The position numbers were made by a program, and so were the translations under genes. Shown piece after piece: positions 51,542-58,632 of a stretch of DNA of 64,000 nucleotides. Location: assembly GCA_965199285.1 (NCBI GenBank), contig OZ240687.1, positions 1,550,001 to 1,614,000 on the forward strand, written 5' to 3'. This DNA is from CBDDGJ01 sp965199285. GTDB taxonomy: Bacteria; Pseudomonadota; Alphaproteobacteria; RS24. The number at the start of each line of letters is the position of its first letter. The stretch's first letter is position 1. The notes under the pieces are model-generated. The model was not told the origin of the DNA, made no database searches, and saw only the letters and a program-made list of their open reading frames with translations.

Positions 51542-52729
51542 ATGGATATAGATTTCACCCCCGAAGATGAGGCGTTTCGCGCCGAAGTGCGGCAATTTAT
51601 TGAGGAAAATTATCCGCCTGAATTGGTGGGCGCGGATCGGGGTGAATTGTCACGCGAAGATTTTTTGAAATGGCATAAGATTTTGCATAAAAAAGGCTGG
51701 GTTGCTCCCTCTTGGCCGGAGGAATATGGCGGCACCGGCTGGACGGTCACCCAAAAATATATTTGGGGCGAAGAAAGCGCCCGTTTTGGTACCATCCCGC
51801 CTTTGCCTTTCGGGGTGGCGATGCTAGGTCCAGTGGTCTATACATTTGGCAATCAGAAACAAAAAGATACGGTTTTACCAGGCATTTTATCAGGCGATGT
51901 TTGGTGGTGTCAGGGTTATTCTGAACCAGGCGCGGGTTCAGACCTCGCCAGCCTCAAAACCCGTGCGGTGCGGGAGGGCGATGAATATGTGATTAATGGC
52001 CATAAAATCTGGACAACCTTAGCCCAATATGCCGATTGGATGTTCTGCCTGTGCCGGACGGGGGATAGTGATATTCGTCAAGAAGGTATTTCATTTATTC
52101 TGATTGATATGAAAACCCCTGGTATTACAGTGCGGCCGATTATTACCATTGATGGGTCGCATGAGGTGAATGAAGTGTTCCTCGAAGATGTACGCGTGCC
52201 GGTTGCCAATCTGGTGGGGGAAGAAAATAAGGGCTGGACGATTGCAAAATTCCTGCTTGGTAATGAACGCTCTGGCATTGCGGGGGTGGCGCGTTCGAAA
52301 AAGAATATTGAACGCTTAAAAGATATTGCCCGCAGCCAGCTTGTCGATGGTGAACCATTGCTATCGGATCAGGATTTTACCCGTAAAATTTCTGAACTGG
52401 AAATTGATTTGACCGCTTTGGAATATACCGAGCTACGCACTTTGGCATCTGAAAGCAAAGGGCAGGGACCAGGGCCGGAAAGCTCGATTTTGAAAGTCAA
52501 GGGAACCGAGATTCAGCAGCGCATTACCGAGCTTACCTTAGAAGCGGTGGGTAATTATGCCGCCCCCTTTGTGCCGCAATTAGATAGGGGCGATAATTAT
52601 TTGGCAATCGGGCCAGATGATAGCCAAGGGGTGGCGCAAGATTATTTCAATGTTCGTAAAACCAGCATTTATGGTGGCTCGAACGAAATTCAACGTAATA
52701 TTATTGCAAAAATGGTATTAGGGTTTTAA
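51542..52729 (+). CDS. Acyl-CoA dehydrogenase, large-subunit type (PimC-like)
   Basis: A FAD-dependent acyl-CoA dehydrogenase of 395 residues. It has FSPEDE-type start (DIDFTPEDEAFRAEVRQF), the FAD motif CQGYSEPGAGSDLASLKT, IWTTLAQYADWMF and the C-terminal TSIYGGSNEIQRNIIAKMV. The position where many family members have the catalytic Glu (Y-E-G) is Gly, so the base must come from elsewhere, as in pimeloyl-CoA dehydrogenase large subunits and actinobacterial steroid FadE pairs. The next gene encodes a smaller paralogue, so a two-subunit alpha2beta2 enzyme is likely. AGGAG precedes the ATG. The third dehydrogenase of the operon is its close relative. Confidence 0.88.
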   Translation: MDIDFTPEDEAFRAEVRQFIEENYPPELVGADRGELSREDFLKWHKILHKKGWVAPSWPEEYGGTGWTVTQKYIWGEESARFGTIPPLPFGVAMLGPVVYTFGNQKQKDTVLPGILSGDVWWCQGYSEPGAGSDLASLKTRAVREGDEYVINGHKIWTTLAQYADWMFCLCRTGDSDIRQEGISFILIDMKTPGITVRPIITIDGSHEVNEVFLEDVRVPVANLVGEENKGWTIAKFLLGNERSGIAGVARSKKNIERLKDIARSQLVDGEPLLSDQDFTRKISELEIDLTALEYTELRTLASESKGQGPGPESSILKVKGTEIQQRITELTLEAVGNYAAPFVPQLDRGDNYLAIGPDDSQGVAQDYFNVRKTSIYGGSNEIQRNIIAKMVLGF

Positions 52730-52751
52730 TAAGGATTTAGGGAGAAGAAAA

Positions 52752-53879
52752 ATGGATTTTAGCTTTACAGAAGAACAAACCTTATTGCGCAATATGGTGC
52801 AAAGTTTTGTGCAGGATAATTATGATTTTGATAGTCGGCAAAAAATTGTCCGCTCGGAGGAGGGGATGAGTCGCGATAATTGGGCGCAATTTGCCGAGCT
52901 TGGCCTGTTGGCAGCGCCTTTTGCGGAAGAATTTGGCGGGCTTGATGGTGGCCCCATTGAAACCATGATTATTATGGAAGAGTTTGGTCGTGGTCTGGTG
53001 GTTGAGCCTTATTTGCCAAGTGTGGTTTTATGCGGTGGGATTTTGAGCCGACATGGCAGTGATGCGCAAAAACAGGCGCATATTCCCGCGATTGCTGGCG
53101 GTGAGGATATTTGGGCGCTTGCCTATAGCGAGCCGCAAAGCCGTTATAATCCGGCAGATATTAAAACCAGCGCGAAAGAAGAGGGCGGCAATTATATTCT
53201 AAACGGCAATAAGGCGGTGGTGCATGGCGCGCCATGGGCGAATAAGCTGATTGTTTCGGCGCGCATTTCTGGCAAGCAATATGACCATGAGGGCATTGGT
53301 CTGTTTATTGTTGACAAAAGTGCCGATGGGGTAAGCACCCAAGATTATCCAACCGTTGATGGCGGCCGCGCCAGTGAGATTACGCTTGAAAATGTTAGTG
53401 TCGCGGCGGATGCGATGATCGGTGATGCAAAACAAGGCGTGGCGATTCTCGAAGAAGCGATTGATTATGGCATTGGCGCGATTTGCGGCGAAGCGATTGG
53501 CGGCATGAAAGTCACCAATGATGCGACGGTTGAATATTGCAAAACCCGCAAGCAATTTGGCGTGCCGATTGGCAGTTTCCAAGTCTTGCAACATCGGATG
53601 GTGGATATGTTTATGGAATATGAGCAATCCGTCTCTATGGCTTATATGGTCAATATGAAACTGGTTGAAGATGAGAGCGAACGCAAAAAAGCGGCCTCTG
53701 GCGCGAAGGTGCAAATCGGTAAATCGGGACGCTATATTGGCCAAGAAGCGGTGCAAATGCATGGCGGTATGGGGATGACGGATGAGCTGAATATTGGTCA
53801 TTATTTCAAACGCCTCACCATGCTGGATACATTATTCGGCAATATGGATTATCATCTGAAACGCTTTGCGAGCATCTAA
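52752..53879 (+). CDS. Acyl-CoA dehydrogenase, small-subunit type (PimD-like)
   Basis: A divergent acyl-CoA dehydrogenase fold protein of 375 residues. The N-domain (FSFTEEQTLLRNMVQSFVQ) and the C-domain (TRKQFGVPIGSFQVLQHRMVD, then QMHGGMGMTDEL) are recognisable. The FAD-binding segment is altered: AYSEPQSRYNPADIKT replaces the usual EPxAGSD motif. It therefore probably acts as the partner subunit of the preceding protein rather than alone, as for PimD and steroid-degrading FadE partners. It lies 22 bases downstream with GGGAG before the ATG. Its stop directly abuts the crotonase start. Confidence 0.86.
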   Translation: MDFSFTEEQTLLRNMVQSFVQDNYDFDSRQKIVRSEEGMSRDNWAQFAELGLLAAPFAEEFGGLDGGPIETMIIMEEFGRGLVVEPYLPSVVLCGGILSRHGSDAQKQAHIPAIAGGEDIWALAYSEPQSRYNPADIKTSAKEEGGNYILNGNKAVVHGAPWANKLIVSARISGKQYDHEGIGLFIVDKSADGVSTQDYPTVDGGRASEITLENVSVAADAMIGDAKQGVAILEEAIDYGIGAICGEAIGGMKVTNDATVEYCKTRKQFGVPIGSFQVLQHRMVDMFMEYEQSVSMAYMVNMKLVEDESERKKAASGAKVQIGKSGRYIGQEAVQMHGGMGMTDELNIGHYFKRLTMLDTLFGNMDYHLKRFASI

Positions 53880-54680
53880 ATGGCAGAGCAGCTGCAATTT
53901 GACAAGCAGGGGCATATTGTCACGCTGACAATCAACCGGCCGGATATGCGTAACCCGCTTGGGGAAGCAGGCGACGGCGCGGCGTTTCAGGCAGCCGCTG
54001 ATAAGATTAATGCCGATAGGGATGTGCGCTGTGTGATTTTAACCGGTGCAGGTTCGGCGTTTTCGGCAGGCGGCAATATTAAGGCGATGCAAGAAAAAGG
54101 CGGCGCTTTTGCTGGCGGCGGCAGTAAGGTGGCAGATGGCTATCGGCAGGGCATTCATCAGATTGTAAAAGCGCTATGGGGCTTGCAAGTGCCGGTAATC
54201 GCGGCGGTAAATGGTCCGGCGATTGGTTTGGGCAATGATGTCGCTTGTTTATGCGATATGCGAATTGCCTCGACAAGCGCGATTTTCGGCGCGACATTTT
54301 TGAAAATTGGGCTTATCCCTGGTGATGGAGGGGCGTGGTTATTGCCCAAAACCATCGGCATGGCGCGGGCGGCTGAGCTTTTATTTACCGGCAAAACCAT
54401 TTCTGCCGAAGAGGCGAAAGATTGGGGCTTGGTCTCGCAGCTTTTTGCGCCAGATGAATTGCTTGACGAAGCTCATAAAATGGCCGAACATATCTGCCAG
54501 CAATCGCCCGAATCTTTGCGCGCCGCAAAGCGTTTGTTACGGCATGGACAATCGGTCTCTTTCGATACATTGATGGAAATGTCGGCCACCGCGCAAGCGC
54601 TTATGCATGGCACGGATGACCATTTGGAAGCGGTGTCGGCTTTTATCGACAAGCGGCCACCAGATTATCAAGATCAATAG
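53880..54680 (+). CDS. Enoyl-CoA hydratase/isomerase (crotonase) family protein with altered active site
   Basis: A 266-residue crotonase-fold protein. The oxyanion-hole segments GSAFSAGGNIKAM and NGPAIGLGNDVACLCD and the family's RAAELLFTGKTISAEEAKDW are clear. Aligned by eye to the classical hydratase, the two catalytic glutamates are replaced: Asp in GLGND for the first, and Phe in GATFLKIGLIPGDGG for the second, with an extra Asp in PGDGG. It may thus catalyse isomerisation, hydrolysis or retro-aldol chemistry instead of simple hydration. It starts on the base after the preceding stop, so translation is coupled. Confidence 0.87.
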   Translation: MAEQLQFDKQGHIVTLTINRPDMRNPLGEAGDGAAFQAAADKINADRDVRCVILTGAGSAFSAGGNIKAMQEKGGAFAGGGSKVADGYRQGIHQIVKALWGLQVPVIAAVNGPAIGLGNDVACLCDMRIASTSAIFGATFLKIGLIPGDGGAWLLPKTIGMARAAELLFTGKTISAEEAKDWGLVSQLFAPDELLDEAHKMAEHICQQSPESLRAAKRLLRHGQSVSFDTLMEMSATAQALMHGTDDHLEAVSAFIDKRPPDYQDQ

Positions 54681-54700
54681 CCAGATTAGAGGAGGAAAAC

Positions 54701-54997
54701 ATGATCGGATTATTTGTCACATTACCCATTCAAGACGGAAAGCAAGATGAATTTGAGGGGATTTTCAAAAAAGCGCAAGCAGCCGTAAAAGCGGATGAAC
54801 CAAATTGCCTGCAATATAATTTATGTCGTGACCCTGAAAATGCAACCCTCTATCATGTGATGGAAACCTATGCCGATGAAGAGGCATTGGCGGTGCATGG
54901 TAAAACCGATGGCGTGCGCGAGGCGATGCAGGCTATGGGCGGGTGCTTGGCAGGCGCGCCGGATATTAAAAAAGTAAATGTCGTGAGTACATTATAG
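54701..54997 (+). CDS. Antibiotic biosynthesis monooxygenase (ABM) domain protein
   Basis: A 98-residue protein with the dimeric alpha-beta barrel ABM fold: an N-terminal strand (IGLFVTLPIQDGKQDEFEGI), then NCLQYNLCRDPENATLYHVM and ETYADEEALAVHGKT. The family includes cofactor-free monooxygenases, YgiN-type quinol oxidases and proteins of unknown role. AGAGGAGG lies 9 bases before the ATG. Being inside an acyl-CoA operon suggests it acts on a pathway intermediate or protects it, but no activity can be assigned. Confidence 0.85.
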   Translation: MIGLFVTLPIQDGKQDEFEGIFKKAQAAVKADEPNCLQYNLCRDPENATLYHVMETYADEEALAVHGKTDGVREAMQAMGGCLAGAPDIKKVNVVSTL

Positions 54998-55008
54998 GAG
55001 CATAAAGC

Positions 55009-56205
55009 ATGGATATTTCATTTAATGCAGAAGATTTAGCGTTTCAAAAGGAGGTGCAAGATTTTTTGAAAGAGGCGTTTACGCCTGATTTGCAACAAAA
55101 AATGGCGCGCTCCAAAAATGGCTATATGGATAAGGAAGGTCATATTCTGTGGCAAAAGCGGCTTTATGAAAAAGGTTGGGCAGCGCCAAATTGGCCGGTA
55201 GAATATGGCGGTGCGGCGTTTACGCCTACCCAAAAATATATCTATACGCAAGAAATGGATAAGGCTGGTGCGCCGCATAATATCCCATTTGGATTAACGA
55301 TGGTTGCCCCTGTGATTATGAAATTTGGCACGCAAGAACAGAAAGATAGGTTTTTGCCAGATATTTTGGCGACGAATGTGTGGTGGTGTCAGGGCTATTC
55401 TGAACCAGGTTCGGGGTCTGATTTGGCAAGCCTACAATGCCGTGCCGATGATAAGGGCGATCATTATTTGGTGAATGGCACAAAAATCTGGACAAGCGTG
55501 GCGCAGCATGCGGATTGGATTTTCTGCCTTGTTCGCACCGCCAAAATGGAAAAGCGGCAGCAAGGCATTTCTTTTCTGCTGATTGATATGCACTCCCCCG
55601 GTATCACGGTGGATCCCATCATCACGCTGGATGATCCGGTGGTCGGGCAGCAAGAGGTTAATCAGGTGTTTTTTGAAGATGTGAAAGTGCCGAAAGAAAA
55701 TCTCGTCGGTAATGAGCATGAAGGCTGGACATGTGCAAAATATCTGCTCGAATTTGAACGCGGCAATCCCTATTCAGCAGGCCTAAAACGTAGCTTGCAG
55801 GATGTGCGTGACGTCGCTGCTCTATCGGGCTCTGAGAGGGATGAAGATTTTAAGCGTCGTGCCGCTGAGCTTGAACGGCAAATTATGGCGATGGAATTTA
55901 CCGAATTGCGGATTTTCTCACAAATCAGTGCGGGTCAGAATATTGGCCCTGAAAGTTCATCGCTGCTAAAGACACGCGGGACAGAGCTGCAACAAGCCAT
56001 CACTGAATTAGGGGTTGAGGCCATAGGGCAATATGGTTTCCCCTTTGTGGCCGATACGCAAGCCAGTGGCAATGCGCCCGATATTGGTTTTGATGGCGCG
56101 CCGATTATTGTGCCGCGCTATCTCAATGTGCGTAAAACAACCATTTATGCGGGCTCGAATGAGGTGCAACGCGGCATTATGACCAAAGCCGCGCTTGGTT
56201 TATAG
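55009..56205 (+). CDS. Acyl-CoA dehydrogenase, large-subunit type, second copy
   Basis: A 398-residue relative of the protein at 51542-52729, sharing WAAPNWPVEYGGAAFTPTQK, WWCQGYSEPGSGSDLASL, IWTSVAQHADWIF and TIYAGSNEVQRGIMTKAALG. Here too the usual catalytic Glu position is not Glu (Ala in YAGS). It includes a short insert near residues 350-365 (FVADTQASGNAPDIGF). Two large-type and one small-type subunit in one operon suggests either alternative partners or two steps of one degradation route. It is the last gene of the operon and convergent with recA. Confidence 0.88.
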   Translation: MDISFNAEDLAFQKEVQDFLKEAFTPDLQQKMARSKNGYMDKEGHILWQKRLYEKGWAAPNWPVEYGGAAFTPTQKYIYTQEMDKAGAPHNIPFGLTMVAPVIMKFGTQEQKDRFLPDILATNVWWCQGYSEPGSGSDLASLQCRADDKGDHYLVNGTKIWTSVAQHADWIFCLVRTAKMEKRQQGISFLLIDMHSPGITVDPIITLDDPVVGQQEVNQVFFEDVKVPKENLVGNEHEGWTCAKYLLEFERGNPYSAGLKRSLQDVRDVAALSGSERDEDFKRRAAELERQIMAMEFTELRIFSQISAGQNIGPESSSLLKTRGTELQQAITELGVEAIGQYGFPFVADTQASGNAPDIGFDGAPIIVPRYLNVRKTTIYAGSNEVQRGIMTKAALGL

Positions 56206-56359
56206 CGCTTTATTTGTTTACGGTTAATCTGATTTTTTCGCTTTTTTAATGCAGGGTTAGATCCTATTTTTCGCCTCATGCCTAAGCATGCGCTTATTCT
56301 TTTATAGGGTCGAGATGCGCGGCTGAGGATTGGGGAAACTCGATCTTAACCTGTAACCT

Positions 56360-57454
56360 TTATTCAGCTGATTGAGAAAGTGGGGCATCGGCTTTTGTCT
56401 CTTCATCATCATCCATATCCCCTTCATTGGGGTTTTCATCAATTAATTTTTCAGCAAATAAGCCGGCATCGGAGCGAATTTTTGTTTCAATCTCATTTGC
56501 AATATCAGGGTTCTCGCGCAGGAATGTACGTGTCTTTTCCTTACCCTGCCCGATCCGTTGATCGCCATAGCTATACCAAGCACCAGATTTATCAACAATG
56601 CCGGCGGTAACGCCAAGATCAATCAGCTCGCCCATTTTTGAGATGCCTTCGCCATAGAGAATATCAAATTCAACCACCCGGAAAGGCGGCGCAACTTTGT
56701 TCTTCACCACTTTTACTTTGGTTTGATTGCCAATAATTTCATCCTTATCTTTAAGCGCCCCAATGCGGCGAATATCAAGCCGGCAAGAGGCGTAAAATTT
56801 CAGCGCATTACCGCCGGTTGTGGTTTCGGGGCTACCAAACATCACCCCGATTTTCATCCGGATTTGATTGATGAAAATCACCATTGTATTTGAGCGTGAA
56901 ATGGAACCGGTAAGTTTGCGCAGCGCTTGGCTCATCAGGCGCGCTTGCAAGCCCGGTAAGCTATCGCCCATATCGCCTTCAAGTTCGGCTTTGGGGGTAA
57001 GCGCCGCCACCGAGTCAATCACCAATACATCAACCGCCGCCGAACGCACCAGCGTATCAGCAATTTCAAGCGCTTGCTCGCCATTATCAGGCTGAGAGAT
57101 AAGCAGCTCTTCCAAATCAACCCCGAGCTTTTTGGCATAAGCCGGATCAAGCGCATGTTCAGCATCAATAAAACCACAAATGCCGCCGACTTTTTGCGCT
57201 TCCGCGACTGTATGCAGGGCTAATGTCGTTTTGCCGGAGCTTTCAGGTCCGTAAATCTCGATAATCCGCCCTTTCGGCAGACCGCCAATCCCAAGCGCAA
57301 TATCCAGCCCAAGTGAGCCAGTGGAAATCGCTTCAATTGGTACAATCTCTTGCTCGCCACTGCCCAGCTTCATAACCGAGCCCTTGCCGTAATTCTTCTC
57401 AATTTGCGCAAGCGCCGCCGCCAGTGCCTTATCTTTATCTGTTTCTTGTCCCAT
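56360..57454 (-). CDS. recA: Recombinase RecA
   Basis: Strand-exchange ATPase of homologous recombination and SOS co-protease. The 364 residues include the N-terminal KALAAALAQIEKNYGKGSVM, Walker A GPESSGKTT (about 69-77), Walker B VLVIDSVAAL, the L1/L2 region FINQIRMKIGVMFGSPETTT and an acidic C-terminal tail (NEGDMDDDEE). ATG 57454 has AGGA 4 bases upstream and gives the family start; 57475 is less likely. An alphaproteobacterial LexA box lies about 100 bases upstream, so the gene should be damage-inducible. Confidence 0.97.
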   Translation of the reverse strand: MGQETDKDKALAAALAQIEKNYGKGSVMKLGSGEQEIVPIEAISTGSLGLDIALGIGGLPKGRIIEIYGPESSGKTTLALHTVAEAQKVGGICGFIDAEHALDPAYAKKLGVDLEELLISQPDNGEQALEIADTLVRSAAVDVLVIDSVAALTPKAELEGDMGDSLPGLQARLMSQALRKLTGSISRSNTMVIFINQIRMKIGVMFGSPETTTGGNALKFYASCRLDIRRIGALKDKDEIIGNQTKVKVVKNKVAPPFRVVEFDILYGEGISKMGELIDLGVTAGIVDKSGAWYSYGDQRIGQGKEKTRTFLRENPDIANEIETKIRSDAGLFAEKLIDENPNEGDMDDDEETKADAPLSQSAE

Positions 57455-57555
57455 AATGTCCTGCCTTTCCACCACCCCTAAATAACTCTATCCCTGTTCC
57501 TTTTATTATGCCAGAGGCAGGTGAAAGCAATAAATATTTGCCTGTGGATGAAACT

Positions 57556-57570
57556 GTTCGATATTCGTTC
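57556..57570 (-). promoter_or_regulatory. LexA (SOS) box upstream of recA
   Basis: GTTC, seven bases, GTTC (57556-57559 and 57567-57570) is the direct-repeat operator GTTC-N7-GTTC bound by LexA in most alphaproteobacteria. It lies about 100 bases upstream of the recA ATG. A possible promoter (TTGCTT, 16 bases, TAATAA) lies between it and the gene. Confidence 0.78.
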
Positions 57571-57659
57571 CAGATACCAAAACACGCACTACCTGAACTG
57601 TAAACAATAAGACCAGTAAGTGCAGGCGCGCGTCTATTTAAATTGTAAAAAAGTCATCT

Positions 57660-58073
57660 TTAATCCCTATGAACGCGCTCTTTTTGTTCGTGACGCTCTT
57701 GCGCTTCAATGCTCAAAGTTGCAATCGGCCGTGCCTCCAAACGTTTCAGACTAATCGGCTCCCCGGTTTCAGAACAATAGCCATAAGTCTTATCCTCAAG
57801 ACGAGTAAGTGCAGAGTCAATCTTATTAATAAGCTTGCGATAGCGATCGCGGGTACGCAATTCCAGTGCTTTTTCAGATTCCGCGGTTGCCCGATCAATT
57901 TCATCCGGATGATGCTTGGTTTCTGTTTGTAGGCCTTGTAAGGTATTCTTATTTTCACGCGCTAATTCTTCGCGCCAAGTCATCAATTTACGGCGAAAAT
58001 ACTCGCGGTGCTTGGCATTCATAAATGGTTCATCTTCTGATGGTGTATAGTTTTTTGGCAGACGTGTTGCCAT
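57660..58073 (-). CDS. dksA: RNA polymerase-binding transcription factor DksA
   Basis: Binds the secondary channel of RNA polymerase and works with ppGpp to control ribosomal and amino-acid promoters. The 137 residues contain the coiled-coil region (FRRKLMTWREELARENKN to DRYRKLINKIDSALTRLE) with an acidic tip segment DEIDRATAE, then the C-terminal finger GYCSETGEPISLKRLEARPI and IATLSIEAQERHE. Only one of the four zinc cysteines of the enterobacterial protein remains, as is usual in alphaproteobacteria. It is transcribed separately from recA, about 200 bases upstream. Confidence 0.94.
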   Translation of the reverse strand: MATRLPKNYTPSEDEPFMNAKHREYFRRKLMTWREELARENKNTLQGLQTETKHHPDEIDRATAESEKALELRTRDRYRKLINKIDSALTRLEDKTYGYCSETGEPISLKRLEARPIATLSIEAQERHEQKERVHRD

Positions 58074-58236
58074 TTATACCTCTCTTCCAAATTCTGCCCT
58101 CATATAGAAAGGAACTGCTGAAAAATCAAGTTAAAAGGCGAAGAATTTATATAGCAAATGTGGATGATTTTAGTATATCGGGCAAAAAGTTTATGACATT
58201 TTCTTGTTCATGGTATTTTCTCATTCACGCTAGCGC

Positions 58237-58259
58237 GATGTGCGTAATTATGCGTTCAC
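58237..58259. repeat. 23-base near-palindromic repeat, copy B
   Basis: Matches 46345-46367 at 22 of 23 positions (core GCGTAATTATGC) and ends in GTTCAC followed by GATAGCAATGC. Like copy A it is intergenic. Confidence 0.6.
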
Positions 58260-58307
58260 GATAGCAATGCTTTGCAGTGCGTATCCACGGAGCCGCCGCG
58301 TTCGGCG

Positions 58308-58362
58308 GGCTTGCGGTTTGCTTTTTAGGCAGCAAGCCTTCCTTTTTCTTCGACAAATCGAA
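58308..58362 (+). terminator. Bipartite hairpin with pyrimidine tract, related to 8.36-8.40 kb
   Basis: GGCTTGC (58308-58314) pairs with GCAAGCC (58332-58338) and is followed by a pyrimidine run (58339-58350), then a second hairpin TTCGA-CAAA-TCGAA (58349-58362). The same order (identical first stem, pyrimidine run, different second stem) occurs at 8359-8401. It looks like a terminator, but no plus-strand gene lies upstream. Confidence 0.5.
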
Positions 58363-58632
58363 TAGTGCTGCAAAATATTTACTGAACCCATAACTCTGCG
58401 ACATGCACTAGTGATGCTTACGCATTGTGAGCTTCACGGGGGCTGTAAAACTATTCGCCGGACTGCCGTATCAACCGAGCTCCCCATACGGAGGTATGTT
58501 ACATCATAACATTGCCGGCAGAGAAGAGGCGCGTAAGTAAAGCGAGGATCATGTTGATGCGCTATAAAAAGAGACAGTCGCAAGCCTCCCGCCCAGAGAA
58601 ATCCGCTCAAGCTCCGTTTATGTTTCAATATT

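Larger units (their letters stand above)
58074..58632. other. Gene-free, highly structured spacer; possible non-coding RNA or decayed element
   Basis: The 559 bases have no credible gene; a 64-codon minus-strand frame (58434-58628) has no recognisable content. The spacer is rich in inverted repeats: a terminator-like hairpin (58308-58338) and a second small hairpin (58349-58362), CCGTAT/ATACGG (58466-58471 and 58486-58491) and ATGTTA/TAACAT (58496-58501 and 58507-58512). It also holds copy B of the 23-base repeat and a 13-base match (58575-58587) to the hairpin at 8.36 kb. Known tmRNA, 4.5S and RNase P signatures were not found. Confidence 0.5.

Noticed and set aside
58434..58628. 64-codon minus-strand frame in the 58-kb spacer
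   Set aside because: No family, no convincing ribosome site, and the same DNA is full of inverted repeats, which better explains the sequence.
58074..58632. Possible tmRNA, 4.5S RNA or RNase P RNA
   Set aside because: No tRNA-like end, tag-peptide frame, SRP tetraloop region or RNase P core motif could be found.
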